A stretch of DNA of 44,315 bases from Candidatus Delongbacteria bacterium (GCA_016937995.1 JAFGVM010000051.1:1-44315); one strand, 5' to 3'; positions 33,126 to 42,044 are shown, counted from the first letter of the stretch. The notes: generated by a model not told the origin, from the letters alone. Numbers and translations are program-made.

Positions 33126-33728
33126 TTAGTTTAGGTGATTTTTATAATGTTTTTCAAGACACTCAGGACAAACACTATGACTAAATTCAACTTTTATATC
33201 ATCTGAATATTTTTTGTCAAATAATTCCCAAAGACCTTTTTGATTTCTGATCTTTTGACAATGACAACAAATAGAAATAATTCTTTTACAATTAAGTTCT
33301 TCCAAAGATTTATTTTTTAAATTTTTAACCCTATCAATTGAATCAAGAATCTCTGAAAGTTTTTCATGATCTAAGGGTTTTATTAAATATTCTATTACTC
33401 CTAGATTTATGGCTTTACTCACATCAGATTCATGTTCAGAAGTTGTTAGAACTACAACAGGTAACTGACTAATATTTTCATGATTTCTTATCTCTTTTAA
33501 TACTTCAAAACCATTAACTTCAGGAAGATTGAGATCAAGTATTGTTAGATTTGGAAGAACTTTTGCTGAAGAATCCAGATCAAATAAGTAATTCAGTGCC
33601 TTTTGACCGTCTACAACATGATCAACTTTAGATATCCTATCTAATTTTTTTAATGTCATTTTAGCTATCAGTGCATGATCAGGATTATCTTCGACCAACA
33701 AAACCTTACATTCTCTTTTTTCATTCAT
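33126..33728 (-). CDS. Response regulator with C-terminal cysteine-rich (zinc-type) tail
   Basis: 200 residues. Residues 6-150 are a receiver (LLVEDNPDHALIAK, TILDLNLPEVNG, VLTTSEHE, EYLIKPLDHEKL). Residues about 155-200 contain ICCHCQKIRNQKGLW and, 25 residues later, SHSVCPECLEKHY. This C-x-x-C ... C-P-x-C arrangement, with the preceding K-I-R-x-x-x-G-x-W, recurs at the C-termini of many PAS and receiver signalling proteins and is suited to bind zinc; its role is not established. The receiver closely matches that of the gene at 32395-32859, so the pair arose by duplication with loss or gain of the tail. AGGA precedes the ATG. No sigma-54 match lies upstream; a 12-base inverted repeat does. 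Confidence 0.9.
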   Translation of the reverse strand: MNEKRECKVLLVEDNPDHALIAKMTLKKLDRISKVDHVVDGQKALNYLFDLDSSAKVLPNLTILDLNLPEVNGFEVLKEIRNHENISQLPVVVLTTSEHESDVSKAINLGVIEYLIKPLDHEKLSEILDSIDRVKNLKNKSLEELNCKRIISICCHCQKIRNQKGLWELFDKKYSDDIKVEFSHSVCPECLEKHYKNHLN

Positions 33729-33772
33729 GATACATCCTATGATTAAAACTTAATTAATTGTGTGTAATTAAA

Positions 33773-33823
33773 ATGCTATGCTAACTCAGTGAGGAGGGGG
33801 AGAAAATTAAATTAGCATAGCAT
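33773..33823. repeat. Perfect 12-base inverted repeat with purine-rich loop
   Basis: ATGCTATGCTAA at 33773-33784 pairs perfectly with TTAGCATAGCAT at 33812-33823 around a 27-base loop. The loop is GAGGAGGGGGAG-rich on the plus strand and therefore CCCCCTCCTC-rich in leftward transcripts. It lies between the end of the gene at 33842 and the start of the receiver gene at 33728. It could be a terminator (TTTTAATT follows on the minus strand), or a leader hairpin whose pyrimidine loop can pair with ribosome binding sites. Confidence 0.7.
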
Positions 33824-33841
33824 CTTGTGAAGTCCATTAAT

Positions 33842-34156
33842 TCAAAATTTCCCATCCTTCAGATATTCGTTATTTATGTATATGCTCACTAAATTGTTGG
33901 TCCATTTCAAAACTAAAGAATGCAAACTTTGAATTTTAGAATTTTTTACAACGGTAGAAATTATTGTTCTTTCTTTATTGCTCCCGAGATCTAAAACTAC
34001 AGACACCTTATTACCTTCGGATATTATGCTGCATTCTTTTCCTGTAAGATCAAACTTTTTCCATATGTAATTTCGACCTGATTGAAAAATACCTGTGTTG
34101 TGATCATTCTTAAACCATAACGCAACACTTCCATACCAGTTAATTGAATCCCTCAT
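33842..34156 (-). CDS. Hypothetical protein, possibly a small beta-sandwich
   Basis: 104 residues from the ATG at 34156, with AAGGA six bases upstream; a TTG at 34159 is in frame but closer to the binding site. No signal peptide or membrane segment is present. The sequence is rich in alternating hydrophobic residues; the end LVLKWTNNLVSIYINNEYLKDGKF is reminiscent of LamG/concanavalin-type strands (W-x-N-x-x-x-x-I-Y-I-N), but that is a weak resemblance. It stands between a receiver gene and the transposase-TPR gene, all leftward. A loose -35/-10 pair (TTGAGA, 17 bases, TAAATT) lies near 34219-34247. The function is unknown. Confidence 0.6.
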   Translation of the reverse strand: MRDSINWYGSVALWFKNDHNTGIFQSGRNYIWKKFDLTGKECSIISEGNKVSVVLDLGSNKERTIISTVVKNSKIQSLHSLVLKWTNNLVSIYINNEYLKDGKF

Positions 34157-34371
34157 CAATTTTCCTTATTTTCATTAGGTATCGTTAATTCCTATGCATC
34201 TTATAAATCTTCATATTCAATTTAGTTCATAGTGATCTCATTCTCAATACGACAACATTTATGAACACTTAATTTGTGCAAACGGAATAGGACATATTTA
34301 CAACTCACATTGTATTGTGTATTTATTTTGACAGTTAGATATTATGGATTACTAAAATGATTTATCCAATA

Positions 34372-36606
34372 CTATTTTTGAATCATTTCGAACTGAGACA
34401 ACAGTCCTTTGATCTTTTCAATATATCCACCAACGTGTACGTTGTTCTGATCTTTCTTGATATTAGTATACTCTTCAAGAGAGTTTTTGAGATATTTTGA
34501 TGCTTTTTTGATCTTTCCTTTTTCTATGTAAATTTCTCCTAGGTACATTTTTGCATTCGCAGATATTACTTCAAGTTTTTGATCTTTGGAATTTTTAATA
34601 GCCCGGTTGAAATAGTACACAGCTTTATCGTAGCTACCCATAGATGCCAGAGATTTTGCAATTGAGTTCTCAAGATAAGTAAGATAGAATTTTATTTCTT
34701 TTTTCTCACACTCAATACGAGCTTCGTGGAAGTACTTAAGTGATTTTTTATACTCTTTTCTTAAATAATGGATATTTCCCAGATAGTGTAGATTTACTAT
34801 ATATTCGACAGGATAATACTTTTTCCATTTATTTACAGGAATGGATGTGATCGATTTCGAAAAATACTCATTTGAAAGTTCATATTTGGAGTTTTTATAA
34901 TAATACATACCCAATATTCTGCAACTGTCAGACAAATACCTCGGTTTCTTCAGCTCAACTGACAGTTCTTCTAATCTCGTTATTAATAATTTTATTGTCC
35001 TTGGATTTTTTTTCATCGCAAAGGTATATATATTTAAAAGATCTGCTGTGCTTTTAGCTTCAAGTTTTTTTTCTCCTATTTTATTAGCAAGTTTATTGAC
35101 TATTAGAGATGCTTTTTCAGACTCCTCATATTTGTTTAAATAGTAAAACAAGATACTTTTCAATCCATATCCTAAGGCTAGCTCTCGATCATTTCCTTCA
35201 CTTTTTGCTTTTAAAATATAATTATCAGCTACTACCAATCCTGAATTAAATTCAGTTAAAGCTATGTGTTTATATATTTCAGAGCTATATAATTTGTAAA
35301 TTCCCTTAACAGCTTTACTTTTTGAATATGCTTTCATCGCATAATTAAAAAACAATACTGCCGAAATCATATCAGATTCACTCAGTTTTATCATACCCAT
35401 AATGTGAAACGAATCACCAAGTTCCATCAGATAAGACCTTTTTGATGATAATTTGATATTTTCTGTCAACAACTTTTCGGCAACATCATAATTTTCAATG
35501 TAATAATAAAGATCAGCTTGCTTGATATTTACTTTTGTTCTCAATTCATCACTGTCATTTAAATTATTGCATGTTACCAGAATTTTATGATAAATATTTA
35601 TTGCATTTTCAAAATCAAAATTTATTTGTGCTCTATCTCCATATGCTTCGATTTCTTCTAGAGTCTCCAGGAGCAGTTTATTTTGATTACTGGGAATAGA
35701 TACAGTTTGCCAAAAATCTGTAAATCGTACTATTTTATCAATATCCTGAATGAAATTATCAACAAATATTGGTGGTATAATAATATTCTCTGCATATATT
35801 CCGCCTGCAGAATCAACTTTATTATTGCCTAATACAAGCTCTTTATAAATACTTTTTATGAGATGCTTATGTGAAAACAGATCCGATCCAATTTCAATAT
35901 TACTTTTTGATGTGTTTAGATCTTTGTTAATAGTAAGATTCGTATCGTGCTTGGAAGTTACAAAACGTTTAATGTTTGTATCATAAATTTCGTTTCTTTT
36001 AAGATTTGGTATATTACTTTGGATCGCATAATTCGAATTTATTAAACCCTTATTTTTCAAACTTGAAAGAACATAGTCGATGAATATGCTGATATTCATA
36101 CTGTTTTTCTCAAGAGAATATCCTATAAATTTATTATGTGAAATGTTATCCTCTATGTTGATCTGATAAACAGAGTGAATCTGACCTTCAATATTGACTT
36201 TTGATAAAACATTTATGTAAACACTAAAACTCTGCACAGGGTTAAATTTGGAGATATCTCTTTTATTTTTTTCATACCTTATCCTTTTTAATTTTCTTGA
36301 AATTAAAGCTAAACTACAATCCAGATTAAATTCTTTTTTAATATTCTTTAAGCTTTTTTTTGGATTATCTTGTTTGAATTCCCAGATAATGTTTACTAGC
36401 TTTTCATCAAGTTTCTTTTTCTGATTATCTTGTTTCTTTTTTCGTACAAGCCCTTCTAAACCTTGATTTTTATACCGTTTTATCCAGTTGGCAACAGTGT
36501 TCCTTCCCAGCTTATAATGCTCAGCAGCAGTAATGATATTATGGAGTTGAGCATAACCTATCACTTCATTTTTAAAATCTACTGAGTAAGATCTTTGTTT
36601 TTTCAA
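34372..36606 (-). CDS. Transposase-derived N-terminus fused to TPR repeats
   Basis: 744 residues, TTG start (no in-frame ATG upstream before a stop). Residues 1-60 form a transposase-type helix-turn-helix (YSVDFKNEVIGYAQ, then NTVANWIKRYKNQGLEGL). Residues about 65-110 are a second basic helical segment, and about 125-215 follow the layout of an IS3/IS481 integrase core (VYQINIEDNISHNKFIGYSL, then FIDYVLSSLKNKG). The catalytic positions appear lost: the first Asp region reads YINVLSKVN and the expected T-D-N-G reads QSNIPN. Residues about 320-740 are at least eight tetratricopeptide-like helical pairs (for example YYYKNSKYELSNEYFSKSI and AKMYLGEIYIEKGKIKKASKYL). It lacks flanking inverted repeats that I can see, so it is not an active insertion sequence but probably a domesticated regulator. 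Confidence 0.8.
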   Translation of the reverse strand: MKKQRSYSVDFKNEVIGYAQLHNIITAAEHYKLGRNTVANWIKRYKNQGLEGLVRKKKQDNQKKKLDEKLVNIIWEFKQDNPKKSLKNIKKEFNLDCSLALISRKLKRIRYEKNKRDISKFNPVQSFSVYINVLSKVNIEGQIHSVYQINIEDNISHNKFIGYSLEKNSMNISIFIDYVLSSLKNKGLINSNYAIQSNIPNLKRNEIYDTNIKRFVTSKHDTNLTINKDLNTSKSNIEIGSDLFSHKHLIKSIYKELVLGNNKVDSAGGIYAENIIIPPIFVDNFIQDIDKIVRFTDFWQTVSIPSNQNKLLLETLEEIEAYGDRAQINFDFENAINIYHKILVTCNNLNDSDELRTKVNIKQADLYYYIENYDVAEKLLTENIKLSSKRSYLMELGDSFHIMGMIKLSESDMISAVLFFNYAMKAYSKSKAVKGIYKLYSSEIYKHIALTEFNSGLVVADNYILKAKSEGNDRELALGYGLKSILFYYLNKYEESEKASLIVNKLANKIGEKKLEAKSTADLLNIYTFAMKKNPRTIKLLITRLEELSVELKKPRYLSDSCRILGMYYYKNSKYELSNEYFSKSITSIPVNKWKKYYPVEYIVNLHYLGNIHYLRKEYKKSLKYFHEARIECEKKEIKFYLTYLENSIAKSLASMGSYDKAVYYFNRAIKNSKDQKLEVISANAKMYLGEIYIEKGKIKKASKYLKNSLEEYTNIKKDQNNVHVGGYIEKIKGLLSQFEMIQK

Positions 36607-36851
36607 ATCCTTTCACCTATCGGTTACACCATCAACTAATCCATGCCAAAGAGTAATTGATAATAATATATTCCAGAGTAAGCAAGACATTTTTTACACT
36701 TATTTGGTGCATAGCACTTTCATTGACCGGCATAGTAAATTATAGTATTGTTTTTATTAATAATTTTTGTTATTTTGTTGTAGCATATACAGTAAACTAT
36801 TATATTGAAGTAGAAGGCGTAATAACAGTTATGATAATTAAGGGATGCTAA
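36607..36851. promoter_or_regulatory. Divergent intergenic region with candidate rightward promoter
   Basis: This 245-base region separates the leftward transposase-TPR gene from the rightward gpmI cluster. A possible sigma-70 promoter is TTGACC at 36723-36728, 17 bases, TATTGT at 36746-36751. A 64-codon open frame (36657-36851) covers it but has no good ribosome binding site and is probably not a gene. AAGGG precedes the ATG at 36852. Confidence 0.35.
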
Positions 36852-37601
36852 ATGAGTAAGTGTTTATTCTATACAATATTGATCGCTGTTCTTTCATTGT
36901 ATTCAGCCAGAACTGGCAATGAAAAATTCAAAGGATTTGAAAAAGGCTTTCTGTCATTCTCATGTAATTACCTGCCCTCAAATATTTCAAGCGTAAATAA
37001 TGCAATTGAAGATTATGGTCTTAATGGATTTGATGATTTTATACTGACGTGGGGAGCTGAGCTAACAGGTAATATGAATTCCAACATAGGTGCCGGTATT
37101 CAATACTATACCGGTTGGGATACTACTCAAAAAATTGTGGACGTTCCTGATACGAATTCATCATTTATTAGACTCGACAGGTGTATAGAGTATAAAATTT
37201 CATATTATGGCATGATAATCAATTACAGAAAAAATTTCACTGGAAATATTGAGTACTTTGGATCGTTTTCAGGGAATTACGGCAACATAGAATTAATTAT
37301 AAGTCAGGATGAAGGGGATCAAAGATTTGATGATCTTTTTGATTCTTTTGAACCTGTAAGCGGAATATTTGAATATAACAGATCCTCCAGTTTAAGCATT
37401 GGTTTCTGGATGCTCACTGTTAACAGTGGAGTTAAATTTTATTTTTCAGACCGGCTCGCGATCGGAGGAAGTATAGGATATGTGTACGGTTTTGTCAGTG
37501 ATGATGGTACAATAAATTACGAATTCGAAAGTATCAAGAGTATACCTGACCTTGATTTTGAAGGTCTTACGTATTCCATATCAATTTACTACGGAAGTTA
37601 A
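36852..37601 (+). CDS. Probable outer-membrane beta-barrel protein
   Basis: 249 residues. An N-terminal hydrophobic stretch (CLFYTILIAVLSLYSA) is a likely signal peptide. The rest alternates polar and hydrophobic/aromatic residues as in a small outer-membrane barrel, with glycine-rich turns (NIGAGIQYYTGW, RLAIGGSIGYVYGF) and a C-terminal strand ending YSISIYYGS. I do not recognise a specific family. It begins a rightward cluster and ends four bases before gpmI, whose GGAAG ribosome binding site lies at its very end, so the two are coexpressed. That pairing with glycolysis has no obvious functional reason. Confidence 0.75.
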   Translation: MSKCLFYTILIAVLSLYSARTGNEKFKGFEKGFLSFSCNYLPSNISSVNNAIEDYGLNGFDDFILTWGAELTGNMNSNIGAGIQYYTGWDTTQKIVDVPDTNSSFIRLDRCIEYKISYYGMIINYRKNFTGNIEYFGSFSGNYGNIELIISQDEGDQRFDDLFDSFEPVSGIFEYNRSSSLSIGFWMLTVNSGVKFYFSDRLAIGGSIGYVYGFVSDDGTINYEFESIKSIPDLDFEGLTYSISIYYGS

Positions 37602-37605
37602 ATAG

Positions 37606-39150
37606 ATGACAAAGGGCAACATATCAAATAAGAAAGTTTTACTATGCATTCTCGATGGTTATGGTATTGGGAAGGACAGCCCGTATAACGCGATAAAGAA
37701 TGCTGCAACACAAAATCTTGATTCACTTTTTGAGCGATTCCCTTCTTCTGAGCTTACCTGTTCAGGACCAGATGTAGGATTACCTTCTGATACGATGGGA
37801 AACAGCGAAGTCGGACATTTGAATATTGGTGCAGGCAGAGTAATTTATCAGGATATCTCCAGAATTGACAGATCAATCGATGACGGTTCTTTTTTTAAGA
37901 ACCCTGTCTTGAATAAAATGATCCAGGAAACAAAAATTAATAATTCGTCTCTGCATTTATTAGGTTTGGTTTCTGGCGGGAATGTTCATTCATCTTTTGA
38001 CCATCTAAAAGCTATCATAAGAAAATGCACAATCGAAGATCTGAAGAATGTTTATATCCATGTTTTTACAGATGGCAGAGATACACCTCCTGAAAGCGGA
38101 CTTGGTTACGTTCATGAGCTTCAAAATTTTATCAAAGACCAGACAGCTGAGATCGCATCAGTATCCGGAAGATATTACGCAATGGACAGGGATAAAAGAT
38201 GGGACAGGATCAAATTAGCATATGATATGCTTACAATTCCTGTCAATGGAAAAGATATATCTGCTGAAGAAATAATTTCAAGTTCATACTCAAACAATGT
38301 TGCAGATGAGTTCATATTACCCCGGAATGTAATAGTAAACGGGGAATCAGTATCAAATATTAAGTTTGGCGACAGTGTTCTCTTTTTCAATTTTCGATCT
38401 GACAGAGCAAGAGAGTTAACTTTAGCTTTGAATAATCTGGAGGGTGTCGGATTCAATACAATTGATCTTAGCCTGAATTTTGTTACATTAACACAATATC
38501 GAGAAGATTTCCAATTTGGGATAATATCACCTAAAGAGCATTATAAAAATATTCTGGGAAAAGTGATTTCCGATCATGGGCTATCTCAGCTTCGAATCGC
38601 AGAAACGGAAAAATTTGCACATGTGACTTTTTTCTTTAACGGAGGTGAAGATGCTATTTTCGAAAATGAGGAAAGAATACTGGTACCTTCTCCCAAGGTG
38701 GCTACATATGATCTTCAGCCTGAAATGTCAGCTTTTCAGGTCACTACAGAATTAGTTGAAGAAATAAAAAAAGAAAAGCACTCCTTGATCGTATTAAACT
38801 TTGCAAATTGTGACATGGTCGGTCATACAGGAGTCTATGAAGCAGCAAAAAAAGCCGTTGAAACAATAGATATCTGTATTGAAGAAATATACAGGATCGC
38901 AAATAAAAAAGGTTATACTTTGATAATTACCGCTGATCACGGTAATGCTGAAAAAATGAGAGAGAACAATGTTCCTTTTACAGCTCATACTAAAAACAAA
39001 GTACCTTTCCTTATCACTGATGCTAATTTAACTCTTAAAAACGGAAAGCTGGCAGATATTGCACCGACAATACTTAAACTTTTAGAAATTGAAATACCGG
39101 AAGAAATGAGCGGTAATGTACTAATTGATCCGGAACAGGAGTCAGAATAA
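37606..39150 (+). CDS. gpmI: 2,3-bisphosphoglycerate-independent phosphoglycerate mutase
   Basis: 514 residues, the normal length for this family. It interconverts 3- and 2-phosphoglycerate in glycolysis/gluconeogenesis with two Mn ions. Seen here: the metal-binding start CILDGYGIG with D17, the catalytic-serine motif TMGNSEVGHLNIGAGR with S67, the substrate loop VFTDGRDTPP, GRYYAMDRDKRWDR, the second metal set NFANCDMVGHTG and TADHGNAEKM, and VPFTAHTKNKVPF near the end. All catalytic residues are in place. Its stop codon overlaps the ATG of the next gene by one base (TAATG), so the kinase downstream is translationally coupled to it. Confidence 0.97.
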   Translation: MTKGNISNKKVLLCILDGYGIGKDSPYNAIKNAATQNLDSLFERFPSSELTCSGPDVGLPSDTMGNSEVGHLNIGAGRVIYQDISRIDRSIDDGSFFKNPVLNKMIQETKINNSSLHLLGLVSGGNVHSSFDHLKAIIRKCTIEDLKNVYIHVFTDGRDTPPESGLGYVHELQNFIKDQTAEIASVSGRYYAMDRDKRWDRIKLAYDMLTIPVNGKDISAEEIISSSYSNNVADEFILPRNVIVNGESVSNIKFGDSVLFFNFRSDRARELTLALNNLEGVGFNTIDLSLNFVTLTQYREDFQFGIISPKEHYKNILGKVISDHGLSQLRIAETEKFAHVTFFFNGGEDAIFENEERILVPSPKVATYDLQPEMSAFQVTTELVEEIKKEKHSLIVLNFANCDMVGHTGVYEAAKKAVETIDICIEEIYRIANKKGYTLIITADHGNAEKMRENNVPFTAHTKNKVPFLITDANLTLKNGKLADIAPTILKLLEIEIPEEMSGNVLIDPEQESE

Positions 39151-40724
39151 TGAGTGAATTAAAAGAAATTTATCTTAGAAGAGGATTTGTTGCTCAGGAC
39201 TATATTGACATATCAAGCGAGATTTTTGTTGAGATCAACAATTATTTTAAGATTGTTGATTGTAATTTAAATTTTTGTAAACTATATAATTTACCCCGTA
39301 CTCAAATTTTCGGTTCAGAGATCACAGATGTAATAAATGAACCAGATAAGATCAAATTTCTGGATATTATAAGAAGGATCCAGAGAAGAAAATTCAAAGA
39401 CGGTCTGATCAAAATTGAACTTGTCGATTATAAGAAAAGAGTATCCGTTTATGCAATGAAATATAATCCTGTCGTAGACGATAATAACGTAATTCGCGGT
39501 GTATTTTTAAAATTTTCCAACTTCGTAAAAAGAACTGAAGATTCCGAAGTGAACACATTGTTCCTTTCAATCTATAACTCTTTGACAAATTTATATACCA
39601 TATACGCTACTGATACAAAACTCAGGATCAATCATGTGAATTCCTCTTTGACCAACATTCTGGGATACACTAAAGAGGAGATGCTGACCAAAGAAATTAT
39701 CGAATTTCTGGTTAAGAATAAAAAAACTGAGGATAATATTAAAAAATTATTTTTATCATTGGATAATAATGGTAAATTTGCCGGTGAAGTACTGTATAAA
39801 GCAAAGAACGGCGAGGAGATTCCGATCTATCTGGCTGTTTCCTCTCTGATACATAACGGCAAGGTCATCGGTAGTCTCGGGATCGGTAGGGATATGAGGG
39901 ATGAGAAAAAACTTGAAGCTGAAAATCAGGCATTTGCATTAAAGTTACAATCGCACTCGAAACTGGCTGAATTTGGAATGATGTTGCAGGGTGTTGCACA
40001 CAATATGAATACTCCTTTGACCGGTATCAAAAGCCGAGCTCAGCTGGAGCATGCAAAACTTGCTAAATTCAAAAAAATGATAAATGAAAAGTATGGGCAT
40101 GAAGAGGATCTTGGTAAAGTAACCGACAGTATTTCAAAGTTTCTGAGCATGATAGATCAGTCGGTTAGTAAACTTGCTAAGATAATCAAGAACATGATGG
40201 CCAAATCAAGAGATCAGCAATCTCTTGTTAAAGAAGGTTTGAATTTAGCTAATGTTATGGAACAGGAGCTTGAATTCATCATGTCAAATCAGTTCTTCAA
40301 ACATAAGGTTGAAAAAGTAATAAAGATCCAGTCAGATCTTCCATTGGTATATGGACTTTATTCCGATTTTTCTCAAAGTTTCGTAAATATTATTAAAAAC
40401 GCTATCGATTCAATGTATGATACTCCTGAGAAAGTACTTACTGTTAAGTTATATCAGCATGAGGATAATATTGTTGTTAAGATAAAAGATACCGGAAAAG
40501 GTATTCCTAAAGAAGTCGGAGACAAAATATTCCAGCCATTCTTTACCACAAAACCAAAGATAGGTCAATCTGTCGGAGAGGAACCTACAGGAACAGGAAT
40601 TGGCCTTGACAGTGTAATTAGTTTACTCAAACCCTATAAAGCAAAGATTTCTTATGAATCTGAAGTCGGCAAAGGAACTCAATTCACAATTATTATTCCG
40701 ATCTCTGTAAATAAAAATAAATAA
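39150..40724 (+). CDS. Soluble PAS-PAS sensor histidine kinase
   Basis: 524 residues with no membrane segment. Two PAS domains (about 18-130 and 140-258) lead to a dimerisation helix with GVAHNMNTPLTGIKSRAQLE, H284, an H-N-x-N-x-P-L variant. The ATPase has [34 protein letters not shown] and GTGIGLDSVISLL. The active-site motifs are intact. It is sandwiched with 1-base overlap after gpmI and 15 bases before ribH in an otherwise housekeeping cluster, and it has no receiver gene beside it. GGAG precedes the ATG. Its partner is unknown and may be one of the stand-alone receivers elsewhere. Confidence 0.92.
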   Translation: MSELKEIYLRRGFVAQDYIDISSEIFVEINNYFKIVDCNLNFCKLYNLPRTQIFGSEITDVINEPDKIKFLDIIRRIQRRKFKDGLIKIELVDYKKRVSVYAMKYNPVVDDNNVIRGVFLKFSNFVKRTEDSEVNTLFLSIYNSLTNLYTIYATDTKLRINHVNSSLTNILGYTKEEMLTKEIIEFLVKNKKTEDNIKKLFLSLDNNGKFAGEVLYKAKNGEEIPIYLAVSSLIHNGKVIGSLGIGRDMRDEKKLEAENQAFALKLQSHSKLAEFGMMLQGVAHNMNTPLTGIKSRAQLEHAKLAKFKKMINEKYGHEEDLGKVTDSISKFLSMIDQSVSKLAKIIKNMMAKSRDQQSLVKEGLNLANVMEQELEFIMSNQFFKHKVEKVIKIQSDLPLVYGLYSDFSQSFVNIIKNAIDSMYDTPEKVLTVKLYQHEDNIVVKIKDTGKGIPKEVGDKIFQPFFTTKPKIGQSVGEEPTGTGIGLDSVISLLKPYKAKISYESEVGKGTQFTIIIPISVNKNK

Positions 40725-40739
40725 ATTTGAGGTTTTAAA

Positions 40740-41204
40740 ATGAAAAAAATCGAAGGTCAGTTAAACGCTTCCAAACTAAAAATTGCTATTGTTGGGTCCA
40801 GGTTCAATGAGTTGATCACTACAAAGCTGATAAATGGATCAGAAGATTGTTTCATCAGGCATGAGGGTGATAAAAAAAATCTTGATCTGATCATGGTTCC
40901 CGGTGCATATGAGATACCGTTAACTGCAAAAAAACTATGTAATACAAAAAAATATGATGCTGTAGTTTGTCTTGGTGCTGTTATCAGAGGAAATACACCT
41001 CATTTTGATTACGTTGCAGCAGAAGTATCAAAAGGAATAGCTCATGTGGGTTTGGATTCAGAAATACCTGTAATTTTTGGTGTTCTAACCACAGATACTA
41101 TTGAACAGGCTATCGAAAGAGCCGGAACAAAATCCGGAAATAAGGGTTGGGATGCAATGTTGAGCGCTATTGAGATGATAAACCTTTTTAAACAAATCAA
41201 ATAG
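40740..41204 (+). CDS. ribH: 6,7-dimethyl-8-ribityllumazine synthase
   Basis: 154 residues, standard length. It condenses 5-amino-6-ribitylaminouracil with 3,4-dihydroxy-2-butanone 4-phosphate, the step before riboflavin synthase. Family motifs seen: [50 protein letters not shown] (with the active-site histidine in P-H-F-D) and [23 protein letters not shown] lies upstream of the ATG. No other riboflavin genes are in the window, so the pathway is split on the chromosome. Confidence 0.97.
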   Translation: MKKIEGQLNASKLKIAIVGSRFNELITTKLINGSEDCFIRHEGDKKNLDLIMVPGAYEIPLTAKKLCNTKKYDAVVCLGAVIRGNTPHFDYVAAEVSKGIAHVGLDSEIPVIFGVLTTDTIEQAIERAGTKSGNKGWDAMLSAIEMINLFKQIK

Positions 41205-41216
41205 ATTGAATAATAT

Positions 41217-41969
41217 ATGATTAAAATAAAATCACCGGAAGAGATCAAAAAAATGAGATCGGCCGGAAAACTTGCTGCAGAAGTACTGGAGTATATAGAA
41301 AAATATGTAGTCGAAGGTCAGAACACTGCTGAAATTGACAGACTGTGCCATGAATTTATTGTGAGTAAGGGAGCGATCCCTGCACCTCTGAATTATCATG
41401 GTTTTCCAAAAAGTATTTGTACTTCAGTCAATAACATAGTATGTCATGGCATCCCCAGCAATAAACAAATATTGAACAACGGTGACATTGTCAATGTGGA
41501 TGTAACTGTTATCCTGGATGATTATCATGGTGATACTTCAAGAACTTATTTAATAGGTGACGTTAAAGAATCCACCCGATTATTGGTAGAACGCAGTGAG
41601 AACGCAATGATGAGGGGTATTCAGGCAATAAAACCAAACTCTTTTTTATACGAGGTAGGCAAAGCAATTGAGAAATACGTTAATAAATTCAAATATTCAA
41701 TCGTGAGAGACTATGGTGGTCACGGTATAGGAAGAGAATTTCATGAAGACCCCCATGTTTATCATTTTTATACTCCGGCTAACCGGATAAGGCTTAGACC
41801 AGGAATGATATTTACTGTTGAACCAATGATCAACGAAGGTGGCTATGAAGTAGTGACATCTCAGACAGACGGTTGGACGGTAACAACAAAAGATAATTCT
41901 CTAACTGCTCAGTTTGAACACACTGTTCTTGTAACAGAAAAAGGTTATGAAATCTTGACTAAATTATAG
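41217..41969 (+). CDS. map: Methionine aminopeptidase, type I
   Basis: 250 residues, standard for bacterial type I. It removes the initiator methionine from new proteins. Seen: CTSVNNIVCHGIP with the substrate-binding histidine, the metal ligands in NVDVTV and HGDTSRTYLIG, YGGHGIGREFHEDP, FTVEPMI and FEHTVLVTEKGYEIL. All five metal ligands are present. It starts 12 bases after ribH with only a weak ribosome binding site, consistent with cotranscription. Confidence 0.97.
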   Translation: MIKIKSPEEIKKMRSAGKLAAEVLEYIEKYVVEGQNTAEIDRLCHEFIVSKGAIPAPLNYHGFPKSICTSVNNIVCHGIPSNKQILNNGDIVNVDVTVILDDYHGDTSRTYLIGDVKESTRLLVERSENAMMRGIQAIKPNSFLYEVGKAIEKYVNKFKYSIVRDYGGHGIGREFHEDPHVYHFYTPANRIRLRPGMIFTVEPMINEGGYEVVTSQTDGWTVTTKDNSLTAQFEHTVLVTEKGYEILTKL

Positions 41970-41983
41970 ATCTTTCCCGTAAA

Positions 41984-42003
41984 GACGTGATTTATCACGT
42001 CTC
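41984..42003 (+). terminator. Hairpin after map, possible weak terminator
   Basis: AGACGTGA-TTTA-TCACGTCT is a perfect 8-base stem with a 4-base loop, 14 bases after the map stop codon and within the 75-base gap before queH. It is not followed by a run of T, so it may instead slow transcription, protect mRNA ends or be a protein site. Confidence 0.4.
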
Positions 42004-42044
42004 AAAATAGGAGTGAACACATCAAAGTAAACTATCAAAACATA

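Noticed and set aside
34372-36606. Active insertion sequence
   Set aside because: Catalytic acidic residues are missing, no terminal inverted repeats or target duplications are visible, and the frame continues into TPR repeats.
36633-36648. Fourth sigma-54-like site in front of the transposase-TPR gene
   Set aside because: The -24 half is good (leftward TTGGCATGG), but the position of the essential -12 GC reads TT, so it fails the rule met by the other three.
36657-36851. 64-codon open frame directly before the outer-membrane barrel gene
   Set aside because: No good ribosome binding site, hydrophobic AT-rich composition, and it covers the most likely promoter; probably chance.
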